Of a stretch of 64,000 bases of DNA, positions 1-8,940 are shown piece by piece. The translations under genes and the position numbers were made by a program. The stretch spans positions 2,076,602-2,140,601 of the forward strand of contig NZ_LMEH01000001.1 of NCBI RefSeq assembly GCF_001425325.1. The letters are read 5' to 3'. A model generated the notes under the pieces. That model had not been told where the DNA came from and did not search any database. It was given only the letters and a program-made list of their open reading frames with translations. The DNA is from Leifsonia sp. Root1293 (GTDB lineage Bacteria > Actinomycetota > Actinomycetes > Actinomycetales > Microbacteriaceae). How positions within the stretch are numbered: position 1 is the first letter of the stretch; each line of letters begins with the position of its first letter.

Positions 1-104
1 GCGGCCTCGGCGGCCCGGTAGACCTGAAGCGCCTCGAGGACGCTGGGTGCTTCGTTCTGAGCAGACTCGACGCTCGGTCGAGCTGAATCGTCGGAAGTCG
101 TCAC
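1..104 (-). CDS. N-terminus of a MarR-like regulator (cut by window edge)
   Basis: Reading the minus strand from a GTG at 104 gives an open frame to the edge (about 34 residues) ending LQVYRAAEAA. That phrase resembles the start of MarR-type winged-helix regulators of high-GC actinobacteria, where it is followed by an MRRRT-like segment. Only the N-terminus is visible, so the family call is inference. A 19-bp palindrome lies 21 bp upstream of the start, which suits an autoregulated repressor. It is divergent from the kinase gene. Confidence 0.45.
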   Translation of the reverse strand, partial: MTTSDDSARPSVESAQNEAPSVLEALQVYRAAEA

Positions 105-124
105 TCGTCAACTGAAACGCATAC

Positions 125-143
125 TCGTTAGATTCTCTAGCGA
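125..143. promoter_or_regulatory. Palindromic operator candidate between MarR-like gene and kinase
   Basis: TCGTTAGA-TTC-TCTAGCGA is an inverted repeat with 7 of 8 arm positions paired, in the divergent intergenic region. Its size and symmetry fit a dimeric MarR-type protein. It could control either or both flanking genes. Binding is inferred. Confidence 0.45.
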
Positions 144-228
144 AACGCTGCTGCTGTGAGGCAACTCACGGGTTGTCGAAGCCAGCGCGGGTTGGAACGG
201 GCCTCCGCATCCGCTTAGGGTCGGAGGC

Positions 229-1569
229 ATGAGTGCCGAGTACCCGCAACGCATCGGCCAGATTCTGGCCGGTCGCTACGAACTGACGGATGTCGTCGGT
301 CGCGGTGGCATGGCAACCGTCTACCGTGCGCGCGACACGAACCTCGGGCGGTTCGTCGCGGTGAAGTTCTTCGCCCCGGGCACGGCCCTCGACGATGCTC
401 GCCGGAGAGCCGAGGTCGACCTGCTGGCTCGAGTGAATCATCCGAATCTCGTCGCACTCCACGACGCCCAGCTCGCTCCGGCCGATTCGGAGGAGCCGAG
501 CTACATCGTCATGGAACTGGTCGACGGGCCGGATCTGCGCAAGGTCCTCGACGCGGGACCCTTGTCTGGACCGGCAACGGCCCTGCTGGCGGCCGAGATC
601 GCCGAGGCGCTCGCCGTCGTGCACGGTCAGGGCATCGTGCACCGCGACCTGAAGCCCGCGAACATCCTGCTCGCCCCGACAGGACTCCCGGAGCCGCAGT
701 ACCACGCCAGGCTCACCGATTTCGGCATCGCCCACCTCGTCGGCGCCGACCGTGTCACGACGGCGGGCACCGTCATCGGCACGGCCGCCTATCTCAGTCC
801 GGAGCAGGCAGCGGGTGCCGAGCCCGGTGCGTCGTCCGACATCTACGCCCTGGGCCTGCTCATCCTCGAATGCCTGACGGGCATCCGCGTGTACCCGGGA
901 ACCGCGATCGAGGCGATGAGCGTGCGCGCGGCCCGAGACCCAGCCATGCCCGACGGCCTCCCGGTGGAGTGGGCGAGCCTGCTCACGCAGATGACATCAC
1001 GCGATTCGAGCCTCCGCCCCACGGCGATCGACGTGGCGATCGCCGCGCGCGCGAAGGCGCCGGCCCTCGACGGATGGATGCCCCCGAAGGTCTCGAGCGC
1101 ATCGCCTGAGACCGAGGCCACGGGGGCGATGCCCACCCCGACGCGCCTCCTCCCTCCCGCGACCGCGGCCACCGTGAACCTCGGGTCGACACCTCCCCCA
1201 CCCGCTCCGCCCACGTCTGCGGCATCGGCGGGCGAGAGGCGCCGCCGCGGCCCGGCCCTGGCGGCAGGAGCCGTCCTGCTGGCCGGTGTCGTCGTCGCCG
1301 CGACGGTGCTGATCACGTCAGGGGTCGGCTCGCCGGACGAACCGGCGCCGACGCCCGCTGCGACCTCGGTTCCCTCGCCGGCTCCGAGCACGGATGCGCC
1401 GGCACCGGCAACCGACCCGGTGGTCGACGAGCCGGCAGAGCCCGAACCGGAGCCCGAGACGGGCAACTCCGGCAACGGCAACGGAAACGGCAACAACGGG
1501 AACGGCAACCCCGGAAAGGGCAACCCCGGCAACGACAAGAAGGACAAGGGCGGCAAGGGCAAGAAGTAG
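229..1569 (+). CDS. Membrane-anchored serine/threonine protein kinase
   Basis: A 446-residue PknB-type kinase. It begins with a kinase domain (about residues 16-270) holding the glycine loop VGRGGMATVY, the VAVK lysine, the catalytic loop HRDLKPANIL (about 138-147), the DFG motif DFGIAH and APE-loop relative SPEQ. A Pro/Ala-rich juxtamembrane linker and one membrane span (about 343-363) follow, so the kinase is cytosolic. The outer part has no PASTA repeats. It is a Pro/Ser/Asp/Glu stretch followed by an Asn-Gly repeat and a Lys-rich end (about 412-446). The ATG lies only one base after a GGAGG; an AGGG further up may be the real ribosome site. The target is unknown. The divergent MarR-like gene may share regulation. 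Confidence 0.9.
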   Translation: MSAEYPQRIGQILAGRYELTDVVGRGGMATVYRARDTNLGRFVAVKFFAPGTALDDARRRAEVDLLARVNHPNLVALHDAQLAPADSEEPSYIVMELVDGPDLRKVLDAGPLSGPATALLAAEIAEALAVVHGQGIVHRDLKPANILLAPTGLPEPQYHARLTDFGIAHLVGADRVTTAGTVIGTAAYLSPEQAAGAEPGASSDIYALGLLILECLTGIRVYPGTAIEAMSVRAARDPAMPDGLPVEWASLLTQMTSRDSSLRPTAIDVAIAARAKAPALDGWMPPKVSSASPETEATGAMPTPTRLLPPATAATVNLGSTPPPPAPPTSAASAGERRRRGPALAAGAVLLAGVVVAATVLITSGVGSPDEPAPTPAATSVPSPAPSTDAPAPATDPVVDEPAEPEPEPETGNSGNGNGNGNNGNGNPGKGNPGNDKKDKGGKGKK

Positions 1570-1628
1570 CGCGGTCGAGCCCCCGACGCCGCCTCAGGGC
1601 ACGGGTCGGGTCGGCGGCATCCGTTCTT

Positions 1629-3101
1629 CTACTGCAGAGCCGAGGTGAGCCGAGCCACGCCATCGAGGAACGTGGCGGATGCCGGTTCCTTGTTCCACTC
1701 CTCGAGAGTGAGCCGGCGGCCGGCGTCGCGGTAGCCCTGTTCGACGGCGCGCATCTGGTCGACGAACGGGAGCCCCCGCACCAGCAGGGTCACCTCGGAG
1801 TTGAGGGCGAAGGAGCGGATGTCCATGTTGCTCGAGCCGATGACGGCGACGTCGTCGTCGATCGACAGGTGCTTCGAGTGCAGGATGAACGGCGCCGGGT
1901 AGAGCCAGATCTGCACGCCCGCTCGCAGCAGTGGCCCGTAGTAGGAGCGTTGCGCATGCCAGACCGACCCCTGGTCGCCGATCTCCGAGACGAAGAGCTG
2001 CACGTCGAGGCCGCGCTGGCAGGCCGAGGTGATGGCGTACATCATCGCCTCGTCCGGCACGAAGTACGGGCTCGTGATGATGACCTTGCGCTGCGCCGAC
2101 GTGACGAGGGTGAGGAACTGGCGCAGGTTGTTCTCGCCCTCGTAGCCCGGCCCACTCGGCACGACCTGGCATACCACGGCATCCGCAGACCTGTCGGCCG
2201 GGATGTCGACGGCCCGAACGTTCGCGTCGTCTCCGAGGAGCTCGTTCGTCTCGAGGTACCAGTCGGAGATGAACACGGCGTTCGTCGCGGCGACGATCGG
2301 TCCCGTGATGCGGGTCATCAGCTCCTGCCACTGCAGACCGCGCTTCAGGTTCTTCGGAGTGTTGTAGCTCCGGTCGATGAGGTTCTGCGATCCCATGAAT
2401 CCCACCACGCCGTCGACGACGACGAGCTTGCGGTGGTTGCGCAGGTCTGGCCGCTGGTATTCGCCCTTCAGGGGGCGCACGGGCAGCATCCAGCTCCAGG
2501 TCACGCCGATGCGATCGAGCTCGGCGAAGGTCTCCTTGCTGGCGACGGCCTTCCTCGATGCGACGTGATCGGCGAGGAGTCGCACGGTGACACCACGCTG
2601 AACCGCTCGCTCCATCGCGGCGAAGAACCCCTTCGTCGTCGCATCGAACGACACGATGAAGAACTCGACATGCACGAATCTCTGGGCCGTGTCGATCTCT
2701 GCCGCCATCGCCTCGATGGATGTCGTGTAGTCGCCGATGAGGGTCGCTGAGTTGCCGCCGACGGCAGGCAGCGCCCCGAGCTCCTGGTTCTGGCGCACGA
2801 GCGCGGCGAACCAGTCGGGCCACGTGGAGCGGTCGTCGACGAGGTCGATCGTCTTCGCACGCTCCTCGATCAGGTGATCGAGTTCCTTCTGCTTGTCCCG
2901 GCGCTTTTTCGGCAGCTTCGAGTTCCCGATGACGAGGAAGAGCACGATCCCGACGAAGGGGATGAGGAAGATGGCGAGCAGCCAGGCCATTGCCGCTGTC
3001 GGCTTGCGATCGCGCGGCACGATGATGAGCGCGGCGATGCGGATGGAGAAGTCGAGGATGACGAGCACGCCGCCGAGGATGGAGGCGAACTCACCGTTCA
3101 T
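1629..3101 (-). CDS. cls: Cardiolipin synthase (phospholipase D superfamily)
   Basis: A 490-residue enzyme expected to condense two phosphatidylglycerols, or phosphatidylglycerol with CDP-diacylglycerol, at the inner membrane. Two membrane spans at about 5-27 and 36-58 match the PLDc_N domain, and PRDRKPTAAMAW lies between them. Two HKD catalytic motifs follow: HRKLVVVDG near 223 and HSKHLSIDD near 403. Each is followed by the GS(Q/S)N motif of the family. Length is normal for bacterial Cls. A paralogue with the same architecture lies at 29367-30830. The gene is single, convergent with the kinase. Substrate choice cannot be told from sequence. Confidence 0.92.
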   Translation of the reverse strand: MNGEFASILGGVLVILDFSIRIAALIIVPRDRKPTAAMAWLLAIFLIPFVGIVLFLVIGNSKLPKKRRDKQKELDHLIEERAKTIDLVDDRSTWPDWFAALVRQNQELGALPAVGGNSATLIGDYTTSIEAMAAEIDTAQRFVHVEFFIVSFDATTKGFFAAMERAVQRGVTVRLLADHVASRKAVASKETFAELDRIGVTWSWMLPVRPLKGEYQRPDLRNHRKLVVVDGVVGFMGSQNLIDRSYNTPKNLKRGLQWQELMTRITGPIVAATNAVFISDWYLETNELLGDDANVRAVDIPADRSADAVVCQVVPSGPGYEGENNLRQFLTLVTSAQRKVIITSPYFVPDEAMMYAITSACQRGLDVQLFVSEIGDQGSVWHAQRSYYGPLLRAGVQIWLYPAPFILHSKHLSIDDDVAVIGSSNMDIRSFALNSEVTLLVRGLPFVDQMRAVEQGYRDAGRRLTLEEWNKEPASATFLDGVARLTSALQ

Positions 3102-3304
3102 CGCTGGTGCTCTCTGCCGCTGCGGCGGCCGGTCACGGCCACATGATTCGATTCCGGTGCACTGGCGTGGAGCATGCGTCCATCTCCCTGGTGTCGGCCC
3201 GCCTCACGGGGCTTCGTCGCCGAGGTCGGGATGGTGGAAACGAGTATGGCAGTCACGGCCCGTTTCCACCGGTGTTTCGCGCGCGCCATCATCGGCACGT
3301 CACC

Positions 3305-4390
3305 TCAGAGGGGATAGGCCACGGCATCCGCCGGGTGGAACGCGAGCCAGACCCAGGCCCCGGAACTGAGATCGAGATCTGCGACGACCCGCGGCGTCAC
3401 GTCTGCGGCCAGGTGCTCCGTGCGCACGCGGATGAGGTCGCCGCGCGTCTCGAGGTCGAGGATCACCCCGGCCACCACGGTGAGAGCCGGGTCCGTCGGC
3501 TCGGTGACGCTGACGGCGACGAGGCCGGGCCGGATCGCGACCCCGACGCGTGCCCCCTCGGGGAGCGGGTCGCCCGCCGGAGAGCTGACGTGACCGCCGG
3601 CATCCGTGTCCACGCCGTCGGCGGATGCCGTTCCCGTGAGCAGGTTCACCGCGGCGAGTCCCGCTGCGAACTGCGTCGACGGCCTGTCGAGCACCTGGCG
3701 GGTGGGGCCGATGTCGACGATGCGGCCCGCCTCGACGACGACAACCCGATCCGCCAGCGTGTAGGCGTCGAGGACGTCGTGGGTGACGATGACGGCGGTG
3801 CGATCGGCGAGCACGTCGCGCAGCATGCGACGGATGGCCGGGGCGACCGAGACGTCGAGGGCGGCGAGTGGCTCATCGAGGAGCAGCAGTCTGGGGTCGG
3901 ATGCCAGTGCTCGCGCGACCGCGATGCGCTGGGCCTGTCCGCCCGAGAGCTGGCCGGGTCTGCGCTCACTCAGCTCGGCGGCGTCGACCCTGCGCAGCCA
4001 GTCGCGCGCACGGCTGTCGGCCTCCGCCCGGTGGACCCCGGCGCTCCGCGGACCGAAGGCGACATTGTCGAGCACGGTGAGGTGCGGGAACAGCAGGGCA
4101 TCCTGAGCCAGCAGGGAGACGCCCCGGGCGTGCGGAGGCAACCAGCGGTTCCGGGTGCCGGTGCGAGCGCCGGCTCGCCTGCCGCCGGCTTGCGGGGATA
4201 GATCGAACAGCACCGTGTCTGCCAGCACAGCCCGCCCGGAGTCCGGCTTGAGCAAGCCCGCGATGAGGCTGAGCAGGGTCGACTTTCCCGCGCCGTTGGG
4301 GCCGAGCACGGCGACGGTCTCCCCATCGGCGATCGAGAACTCCATGTCGAAGCCGCGATCGGCGACGCTCGCGCTGAGGCTGAACGTCAT
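3305..4390 (-). CDS. modC: Molybdate ABC transporter ATP-binding protein
   Basis: A 361-residue ATPase that powers molybdate import. The nucleotide-binding domain has Walker [10 protein letters not shown] near residue 35, the ABC signature [15 protein letters not shown] and the Walker B segment [14 protein letters not shown]-terminal TOBE/Mop-like oxyanion-binding domain (about 290-360) is the feature that separates ModC from other importers. Its ATG overlaps the modB stop by four bases (ATGA), so translation is probably coupled. It is the last gene of the regulator-modA-modB-modC set. Confidence 0.92.
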   Translation of the reverse strand: MTFSLSASVADRGFDMEFSIADGETVAVLGPNGAGKSTLLSLIAGLLKPDSGRAVLADTVLFDLSPQAGGRRAGARTGTRNRWLPPHARGVSLLAQDALLFPHLTVLDNVAFGPRSAGVHRAEADSRARDWLRRVDAAELSERRPGQLSGGQAQRIAVARALASDPRLLLLDEPLAALDVSVAPAIRRMLRDVLADRTAVIVTHDVLDAYTLADRVVVVEAGRIVDIGPTRQVLDRPSTQFAAGLAAVNLLTGTASADGVDTDAGGHVSSPAGDPLPEGARVGVAIRPGLVAVSVTEPTDPALTVVAGVILDLETRGDLIRVRTEHLAADVTPRVVADLDLSSGAWVWLAFHPADAVAYPL

Positions 4391-5208
4391 GCGCTCGTCC
4401 GCCGACGGAATCCGGAGATCTCCCCTGCCTGGTGGGCGAGGCCCACGACCACGACTGCGACGACGACGAGAACGAGCGACAAGGCGACGGCGGCATCCGG
4501 ATCGGTCTCACGCTGCAGGTAGATCTCGAGCGGAAGCGTGCGGGTGACGCCCTGCAGGCTGCCGGCGAAGGTGAGGGTGGCGCCGAATTCGCCGAGTGCC
4601 CTGGCGAAGGAGAGCACGGCGCCTGAGATGAGCGCCGGAAGCACCAGCGGCATCGTGATGCGGCGGAGAACCGTGGTCGGCCGGGCACCGAGCGTCGCCC
4701 CGACGGCCTCGTAGCGCGTGCCCACCGTGCGGAGCGCGCCCTCGAGGCTCAGCACGAGGAAGGGAAGGGCCACGAAGGTCTGGGCGAGCACGACGGCCGT
4801 CGTCGAGAATGCGATCGTGACTCCGAGCACCTCGAAGGTCTGGCCGAGCAGCCCCCGCCGGCCGAAGGTGTAGAGCAGCGCGATGCCTCCGACCACGGGT
4901 GGCAGCACGAGCGGAAGGAGCACCAGCGAGCGCAGCACCTTCCGGCCCCAGAACTCGACGCGGGCGAGGACCACCGCCATCGGAACACCGAGCAGGATGC
5001 AGAGAACGGTCGCGATCAGCGAAGTGCGAAGGCTCAGGAGCAGGGCGGCGACGGAGGACTCCGAGGTGATCAGGGGGATGAACTGCGCCCAGTCGACCCG
5101 CAGGATCATGGCGGCCAAGGGCAGCACGACGAAGGCGGCGCCGATGACGGCGACGACGACGACCCATCCGGGAATGCCGGCGTAGGAGGTCCTTCGACGA
5201 GGCGTCAT
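4387..5208 (-). CDS. modB: Molybdate ABC transporter permease
   Basis: A 273-residue inner-membrane permease with about six hydrophobic spans and the EAA loop typical of binding-protein-dependent permeases ([18 protein letters not shown], near residue 167). It forms the channel paired with ModC, which follows with a four-base overlap. It overlaps modA by four bases on the other side. Similar permeases move sulfate; the modA partner and the TOBE-type regulator support molybdate. Confidence 0.92.
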   Translation of the reverse strand: MTPRRRTSYAGIPGWVVVVAVIGAAFVVLPLAAMILRVDWAQFIPLITSESSVAALLLSLRTSLIATVLCILLGVPMAVVLARVEFWGRKVLRSLVLLPLVLPPVVGGIALLYTFGRRGLLGQTFEVLGVTIAFSTTAVVLAQTFVALPFLVLSLEGALRTVGTRYEAVGATLGARPTTVLRRITMPLVLPALISGAVLSFARALGEFGATLTFAGSLQGVTRTLPLEIYLQRETDPDAAVALSLVLVVVAVVVVGLAHQAGEISGFRRRTSA

Positions 5209-6056
5209 CGGTTCGACTCGGGCTGCCCGAACCCTGCCGAGTCGAGAACCCGCCGACCGATGTCGCCAGTGACGTAGTCGACGAACGCCTGGGCGAGGTC
5301 GGGCGTCTTCGAGGACGTGATCGGGGCGATCGGGTAGGTGTTCACCGCCTCCGCAGCCTCGGGGAATGCGACTCCCTGCACGGCATCGCCTGCGGCGATC
5401 ACGTCGGTCACGTAGACCAGCCCGGCGTCGGCCTCGCCCGAGGTGACCTTGCCCAGAACATCCGTCACCGACGACTCCTCACTGACCGGAGCCAGGCTGA
5501 CGCCGGCCGCCCGCTCGACGGCGACAGCCGCCGCGCCGCAGGGCACCTGGGGAGCGCAGATGACGGTCTTCACACCCGGTTCCGCCAGATCGGCGAGAGA
5601 CGCGATGCCGGCCGGGTTGGACGGCGGCACGACGATCTGCAGGGTGTTCGATGCGAAGTCCATCGGGGAGCCCGGCTCGACGATGGCAGCGTCGGTGAGC
5701 TTGGTCATGTTCTTCTCGTCGGCCGACGCGAAGACATCGGCCGGTGCGCCCTCGGTGATCTGCGTGACGAGGTCGGATGATCCGGCGAAGTTCAGCGCCA
5801 CGCTGGCAGCGGGGTTCGCCTTCTCGAATTCGGCAGCGAGTTCGGTGAAGGACGCCGTGAGAGACGCGGCGGCGAAGACGGTGATCGAGCCCGTGGATGC
5901 GGCACCAGAAGGCGCGCTCCCCGTCCCCGCGCCCGGCGCACCGTCACCGTCTGAGGCGCTGGGCGAGCATCCGGCGAGCGCGACGGCTGTGAGCACGACG
6001 ACTGCCGCAACGCCGACGGTACGGATGCGATCGACCATGCACGCGCTCGAGCTCAT
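5205..6056 (-). CDS. modA: Molybdate-binding lipoprotein
   Basis: A 283-residue solute-binding protein. A hydrophobic signal ends in a lipobox (VALAGC near residue 30), so it is tethered outside the membrane. The mature part has the ModA hallmarks [19 protein letters not shown] near the start and the [11 protein letters not shown] segment. The start was set at 6056 because ATG there overlaps the regulator stop as ATGA and directly precedes the signal peptide. A longer in-frame start at 6194 would lie inside the upstream gene and add an Arg-rich, non-signal-like extension. It delivers molybdate to ModBC. Confidence 0.92.
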   Translation of the reverse strand: MSSSACMVDRIRTVGVAAVVVLTAVALAGCSPSASDGDGAPGAGTGSAPSGAASTGSITVFAAASLTASFTELAAEFEKANPAASVALNFAGSSDLVTQITEGAPADVFASADEKNMTKLTDAAIVEPGSPMDFASNTLQIVVPPSNPAGIASLADLAEPGVKTVICAPQVPCGAAAVAVERAAGVSLAPVSEESSVTDVLGKVTSGEADAGLVYVTDVIAAGDAVQGVAFPEAAEAVNTYPIAPITSSKTPDLAQAFVDYVTGDIGRRVLDSAGFGQPESNR

Positions 6057-6463
6057 GCGTGCACCGCGCCTGCCGGGGTCTCGATCATCACCGTCGTGGC
6101 CTTGACGACGGCGATGGCGACCGAGCCGAGCTCCAGGCCGAGGTCGCGCACGGCCTCGCTGCTCATCAGTGAGACGATGCGATGCGGACCGCACTGCAGC
6201 TCGACCTGGGCCATGACCCTGTCCATCGTGATCTCGGTCACGAGGCCGACGAGATGATTGCGCGCGGAGCGACCGATCTCCGAGGGGTCGACAGGCAGAA
6301 CAGCGTTCTTGCGCGCCAGCCTCGCGAGAGTCAGTCCGTCGACGACACTCCGGCCCGAGGCATCCTTGGTGCTGTCCAGCAGGCCGTTGTCGATCCAGCG
6401 GCGCACGGTGTCATCGCTGACGCCGAGAAAGCTTGCGGCATCCTTGATCCGAATCTGCGACAT
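6053..6463 (-). CDS. MerR-like HTH plus TOBE molybdenum-responsive regulator
   Basis: A 136-residue protein. Its N-terminus (about 1-55) is an excisionase/MerR-type helix-turn-helix: IKDAASFLGVSDDTVRRWID. The C-terminus (about 68-132) resembles a Mop/TOBE oxyanion-binding domain (NHLVGLVTEITMDRVMAQVE). It therefore probably senses molybdate and controls the mod genes, with which it is translationally coupled. This is not the classical LysR-type ModE. No Shine-Dalgarno precedes the ATG, but TAGCAT lies seven bases upstream, which fits a leaderless mRNA. Confidence 0.85.
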   Translation of the reverse strand: MSQIRIKDAASFLGVSDDTVRRWIDNGLLDSTKDASGRSVVDGLTLARLARKNAVLPVDPSEIGRSARNHLVGLVTEITMDRVMAQVELQCGPHRIVSLMSSEAVRDLGLELGSVAIAVVKATTVMIETPAGAVHA

Positions 6464-6470
6464 GACAGCA

Positions 6471-6476
6471 ATGCTA
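6471..6476 (-). promoter_or_regulatory. Candidate -10 box for a leaderless mod operon transcript
   Basis: TAGCAT on the minus strand ends seven bases before the ATG at 6463, and no ribosome site separates them. This spacing would put the transcript start at or next to the start codon. No good -35 box is seen. Inference from spacing only. Confidence 0.35.
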
Positions 6477-6505
6477 TGCCCGCGGATGCGGAAATAGACC
6501 CTCGA

Positions 6506-7147
6506 TCACGCAGCCAGATGGAAAGTGGAGGCGAAACGATCGAGCAGGTCACGGCGACCGTGCAGCACTTCGACCGCCCCGGTGGCGATCGCGCGTTCCG
6601 GTGCGAGTTCGCCTGAGATGAGGTGGCGGATGTGATGGTTCGCTGCGAAGGCGAGGTCGGCGGGGCCACCCCCGCGTGTCACATCGAGCGATGAGCCGTC
6701 TACCTGGATGAGCAACTCGGCGGCGCCGAAACTGGCCGCATACGAGGTCGGCGGCAGGCTCACCGCCACCTGCGGTCTGAAGGCCGTGCGCAGGTCGATC
6801 GTCATCGAGTCGGGCGTGATGATCTGCTCCTGGCGCGGCTCCTCCATCGCCTTGAACCCCCATGCGCCGAGGGCGAGCACGACCGGCTCGAGCTCACGGC
6901 CATACGGGGTGAGCTCGTAGACGATGACTCGGGAGTGTGGCACTCGACGCAGGACGCCGGCCGCCTGCAACTCCTTCAGCCGGGTGGCCAGGATGTTGCT
7001 CGGGATGCGCGGGAGACCGCCGGCGAGCTCTCCGTAGCGGCGTGGTCCGACGAGCAGATCGCGCACGATGAGCAGGGCCCAGCGCTCGCCCACGAGCTCG
7101 AGCGCTCGCGTGATGCCGCCGTACTGGCCGTAATCGCGCGCTGCCAC
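6506..7147 (-). CDS. HxlR-type winged-helix regulator with SCP2-like C-terminal domain
   Basis: A 213-residue protein. Residues about 8-105 are an HxlR winged helix (ERWALLIVRDLLVGPRRYGEL, then the RLKELQAAGVLRR wing). Residues about 110-210 resemble the sterol-carrier/SCP2 fold often fused to this regulator class. It lies three bases after a VOC-family gene on the same strand, so both probably come from one promoter. A palindrome in that promoter region (7626-7648) is the likely operator. The ligand is unknown. Confidence 0.82.
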   Translation of the reverse strand: MAARDYGQYGGITRALELVGERWALLIVRDLLVGPRRYGELAGGLPRIPSNILATRLKELQAAGVLRRVPHSRVIVYELTPYGRELEPVVLALGAWGFKAMEEPRQEQIITPDSMTIDLRTAFRPQVAVSLPPTSYAASFGAAELLIQVDGSSLDVTRGGGPADLAFAANHHIRHLISGELAPERAIATGAVEVLHGRRDLLDRFASTFHLAA

Positions 7148-7150
7148 GCC

Positions 7151-7588
7151 TCAGGCCTGCTGGTTCGCCATGGCCCCTGGACCCTGCTCGGCGGCGACCG
7201 GGTCCATCCAGCCGAACTCGAGGATGTTGCCGTCGGGGTCGTTCAGCTGACGCTGGTACATGAAGCCGTAGTCCGAGGCGTCGTGGGGTTCGACCCCACC
7301 GGCGGCGATGCCTGCGGCGATGGCTGTGTCAACGGCTTCCCTGGTATCGACGAAGATGGCGGTCGAGACCGAGGGGCTCACGGCTGGGTCGCCGAGCGGG
7401 AGTTCGGTGAAGGTCTGGAAGAACTCGCGCACCAGCAGCATGACGTAGCTGTGGTCCTCCTCCACGATGACGCAGGCGGCATTGTGGTCGGTGAAGGCAG
7501 GGTTCAACGGGAAGCCGATCGCCGTATAGAACGTCTTCGCACGCTCCAGGTCGGTCACCGGCAGATTGACGAACATCGCAGTCATCAT
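7151..7588 (-). CDS. VOC (glyoxalase/bleomycin-resistance fold) family protein
   Basis: A 145-residue single-module VOC protein: NLPVTDLERAKTFYTAIGF at the start and the second half ending in DPDGNILEFGWMDP. The family includes lyases, dioxygenases and binding proteins, so the reaction cannot be named. The ATG at 7588 was chosen because GAGGGAG sits just upstream; an in-frame ATG at 7636 would place the start inside the operator. It heads a two-gene unit with the HxlR-type regulator. Confidence 0.82.
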   Translation of the reverse strand: MMTAMFVNLPVTDLERAKTFYTAIGFPLNPAFTDHNAACVIVEEDHSYVMLLVREFFQTFTELPLGDPAVSPSVSTAIFVDTREAVDTAIAAGIAAGGVEPHDASDYGFMYQRQLNDPDGNILEFGWMDPVAAEQGPGAMANQQA

Positions 7589-7625
7589 GGACTCCCTCTT
7601 CGTGGTCCCGTCTGGGGACGAATTC

Positions 7626-7648
7626 AACACTTGCAAAAAACAAGTGGT
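7626..7648. promoter_or_regulatory. HxlR operator candidate
   Basis: CACTTG-CAAAAAA-CAAGTG is a perfect 6-bp inverted repeat with a 7-base A-rich spacer, 38 bp or more upstream of the VOC start. TTGACG on the minus strand (7650-7655) could be a -35 box, so the palindrome would fall in the core promoter. HxlR proteins bind short, spaced ACTT/AAGT-like palindromes. The site fits autorepression of the VOC-regulator pair. Confidence 0.5.
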
Positions 7649-7679
7649 TCGTCAAGGGGCCGGCTCGAGTTCGCAGTCC

Positions 7680-7712
7680 GAACGCACGACCAGGCGTCCC
7701 GGTCGTGCGTTC
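7680..7712 (-). terminator. Strong hairpin after the lipoprotein gene
   Basis: GAACGCACGACC (7680-7691) pairs perfectly with GGTCGTGCGTTC (7701-7712) around a nine-base loop, 22 bp past the stop of the minus-strand lipoprotein gene. There is no clear U tract, so it may be a GC-rich terminator of the actinobacterial kind or an mRNA end-protecting structure. Confidence 0.5.
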
Positions 7713-7733
7713 AGTCGAGGTTGTCGGTCCGTC

Positions 7734-8156
7734 TCAGCCCGCCGGGCTCACGAGGACGACGTCAGCGGACCTCGTGACCGTCAGTGACGTGTCCAAGGGC
7801 AGGGCTTTCCAGGCCGTCGCCGAACAGAAGTCGACCTTGTCGCGCGGGATCTCCGCAGAGGAGGTGACCTCCTCGTCGCCGACGATGGCGATGGTCTGTC
7901 GATCATCACGGGTGGAGTAGTCGGGGGCGCCGGGCCATGTGAACCCCAGGCGATCGGTGATGGACTCGACGGACTCGTAGGGGCAGACGACCAGGAATGC
8001 GGACCCATCGATCCCCCTCACGCTGGACAGCGCGATGCTGTCGTCCGCCCCTTCGAGTGCGGTGGTCAGCTCCGATTCCCACGACGGGGCGATCGCACAT
8101 CCGGCGAGCAGGAAGGACGACGCGGCGATGGCGACCGCCCGTGGGAGATTCTTCAT
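7734..8156 (-). CDS. Small lipoprotein of unknown function
   Basis: A 140-residue protein with a signal peptide and lipobox LLAGC (Cys near residue 19), so it is predicted to be anchored on the outer face of the membrane. The rest is not recognised: a short alpha/beta-looking domain with CPYE and DFCSATAWKALP segments, giving two cysteines after the lipobox that could pair. The ATG at 8156 is preferred to one at 8198, which would add a Ser/Arg-rich lead before the signal. It lies seven bases after the hydrolase gene, same strand, probably co-transcribed. Confidence 0.7.
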   Translation of the reverse strand: MKNLPRAVAIAASSFLLAGCAIAPSWESELTTALEGADDSIALSSVRGIDGSAFLVVCPYESVESITDRLGFTWPGAPDYSTRDDRQTIAIVGDEEVTSSAEIPRDKVDFCSATAWKALPLDTSLTVTRSADVVLVSPAG

Positions 8157-8163
8157 CGACGCA

Positions 8164-8868
8164 TCAGAGCTCGACGCGGAGCGCGCTCTCGGCGGCACCG
8201 TCGATCACGTCTGAGACCACTCCGGCCTGCGTCAGGTACACCGCGTGGCTACCTGGCGTGGTGGTGACCTTCGCGCCGGCCCGATGCGCCATGTGCTGCA
8301 GCATCGCCTGGTCGAATGCCCTGTCCTCTGTGGCGATCACGGCCCAGCTGGGCTTGTCGTGCCACGCCGCCCTCGTGACAGCGGCCCCGAAGACGGCCAT
8401 GTTCACCGGAACCTGCGAGTCGCGCAGGAACTCGGCGTCGGACTCACTGGCGTCGGCCGCGAAGCCGACCGCGAACTTCTCGTGATCGAGGAAACCGAAC
8501 CCGTCATCACCGATGTCGATGACGAAGTCCGGAGTCGCGGCGAACCCCTCGTACTGCTGGCCCGAGGTCTCGCCCGTGTCGGGAATGAGCGCGGCTACAT
8601 AGACCAGGCCGGCCACGTTGTCGTGCGATCCGGCCTCGGTGATGACCGTGCCGCCCCAGGAGTGCCCGACCAGGATGGCGGGTCCGTCGAGCTTGTCCAG
8701 GACCCGGTTGGTCGCGGCAACGTCATCGTCGAATGACGTGAGCGGATTCTGCACGATCGTCACCCTGTACCCGCGCTTGGTCAGGTTGTCGTAGACCCCT
8801 CGCCAGCCCGAGCCGTCCGCGAAAGCTCCGTGAACGAGCACAACATTCTTGATTCCGTTTCGGGACAT
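8164..8868 (-). CDS. Alpha/beta hydrolase
   Basis: A 234-residue cytosolic hydrolase close to esterase EstC-like enzymes of actinobacteria. The oxyanion segment VLVHGAFADGSGW is at the N-terminus, the nucleophile elbow GHSWGG near residue 70, the likely acid in the ATEDRAF segment and the catalytic His in GSHAVYLTQ. The substrate is unknown. It is divergent from a GntR-type regulator, and a copy of a 12-bp repeat lies 73 bp upstream, so GntR control is likely. Confidence 0.87.
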   Translation of the reverse strand: MSRNGIKNVVLVHGAFADGSGWRGVYDNLTKRGYRVTIVQNPLTSFDDDVAATNRVLDKLDGPAILVGHSWGGTVITEAGSHDNVAGLVYVAALIPDTGETSGQQYEGFAATPDFVIDIGDDGFGFLDHEKFAVGFAADASESDAEFLRDSQVPVNMAVFGAAVTRAAWHDKPSWAVIATEDRAFDQAMLQHMAHRAGAKVTTTPGSHAVYLTQAGVVSDVIDGAAESALRVEL

Positions 8869-8940
8869 CGCGTTCTCCTTGTCTGGCCCCGCCGGTCACG
8901 GAGAGGCTGCTCATGGGCGCATCGTGCGCTTGTGATGTGT

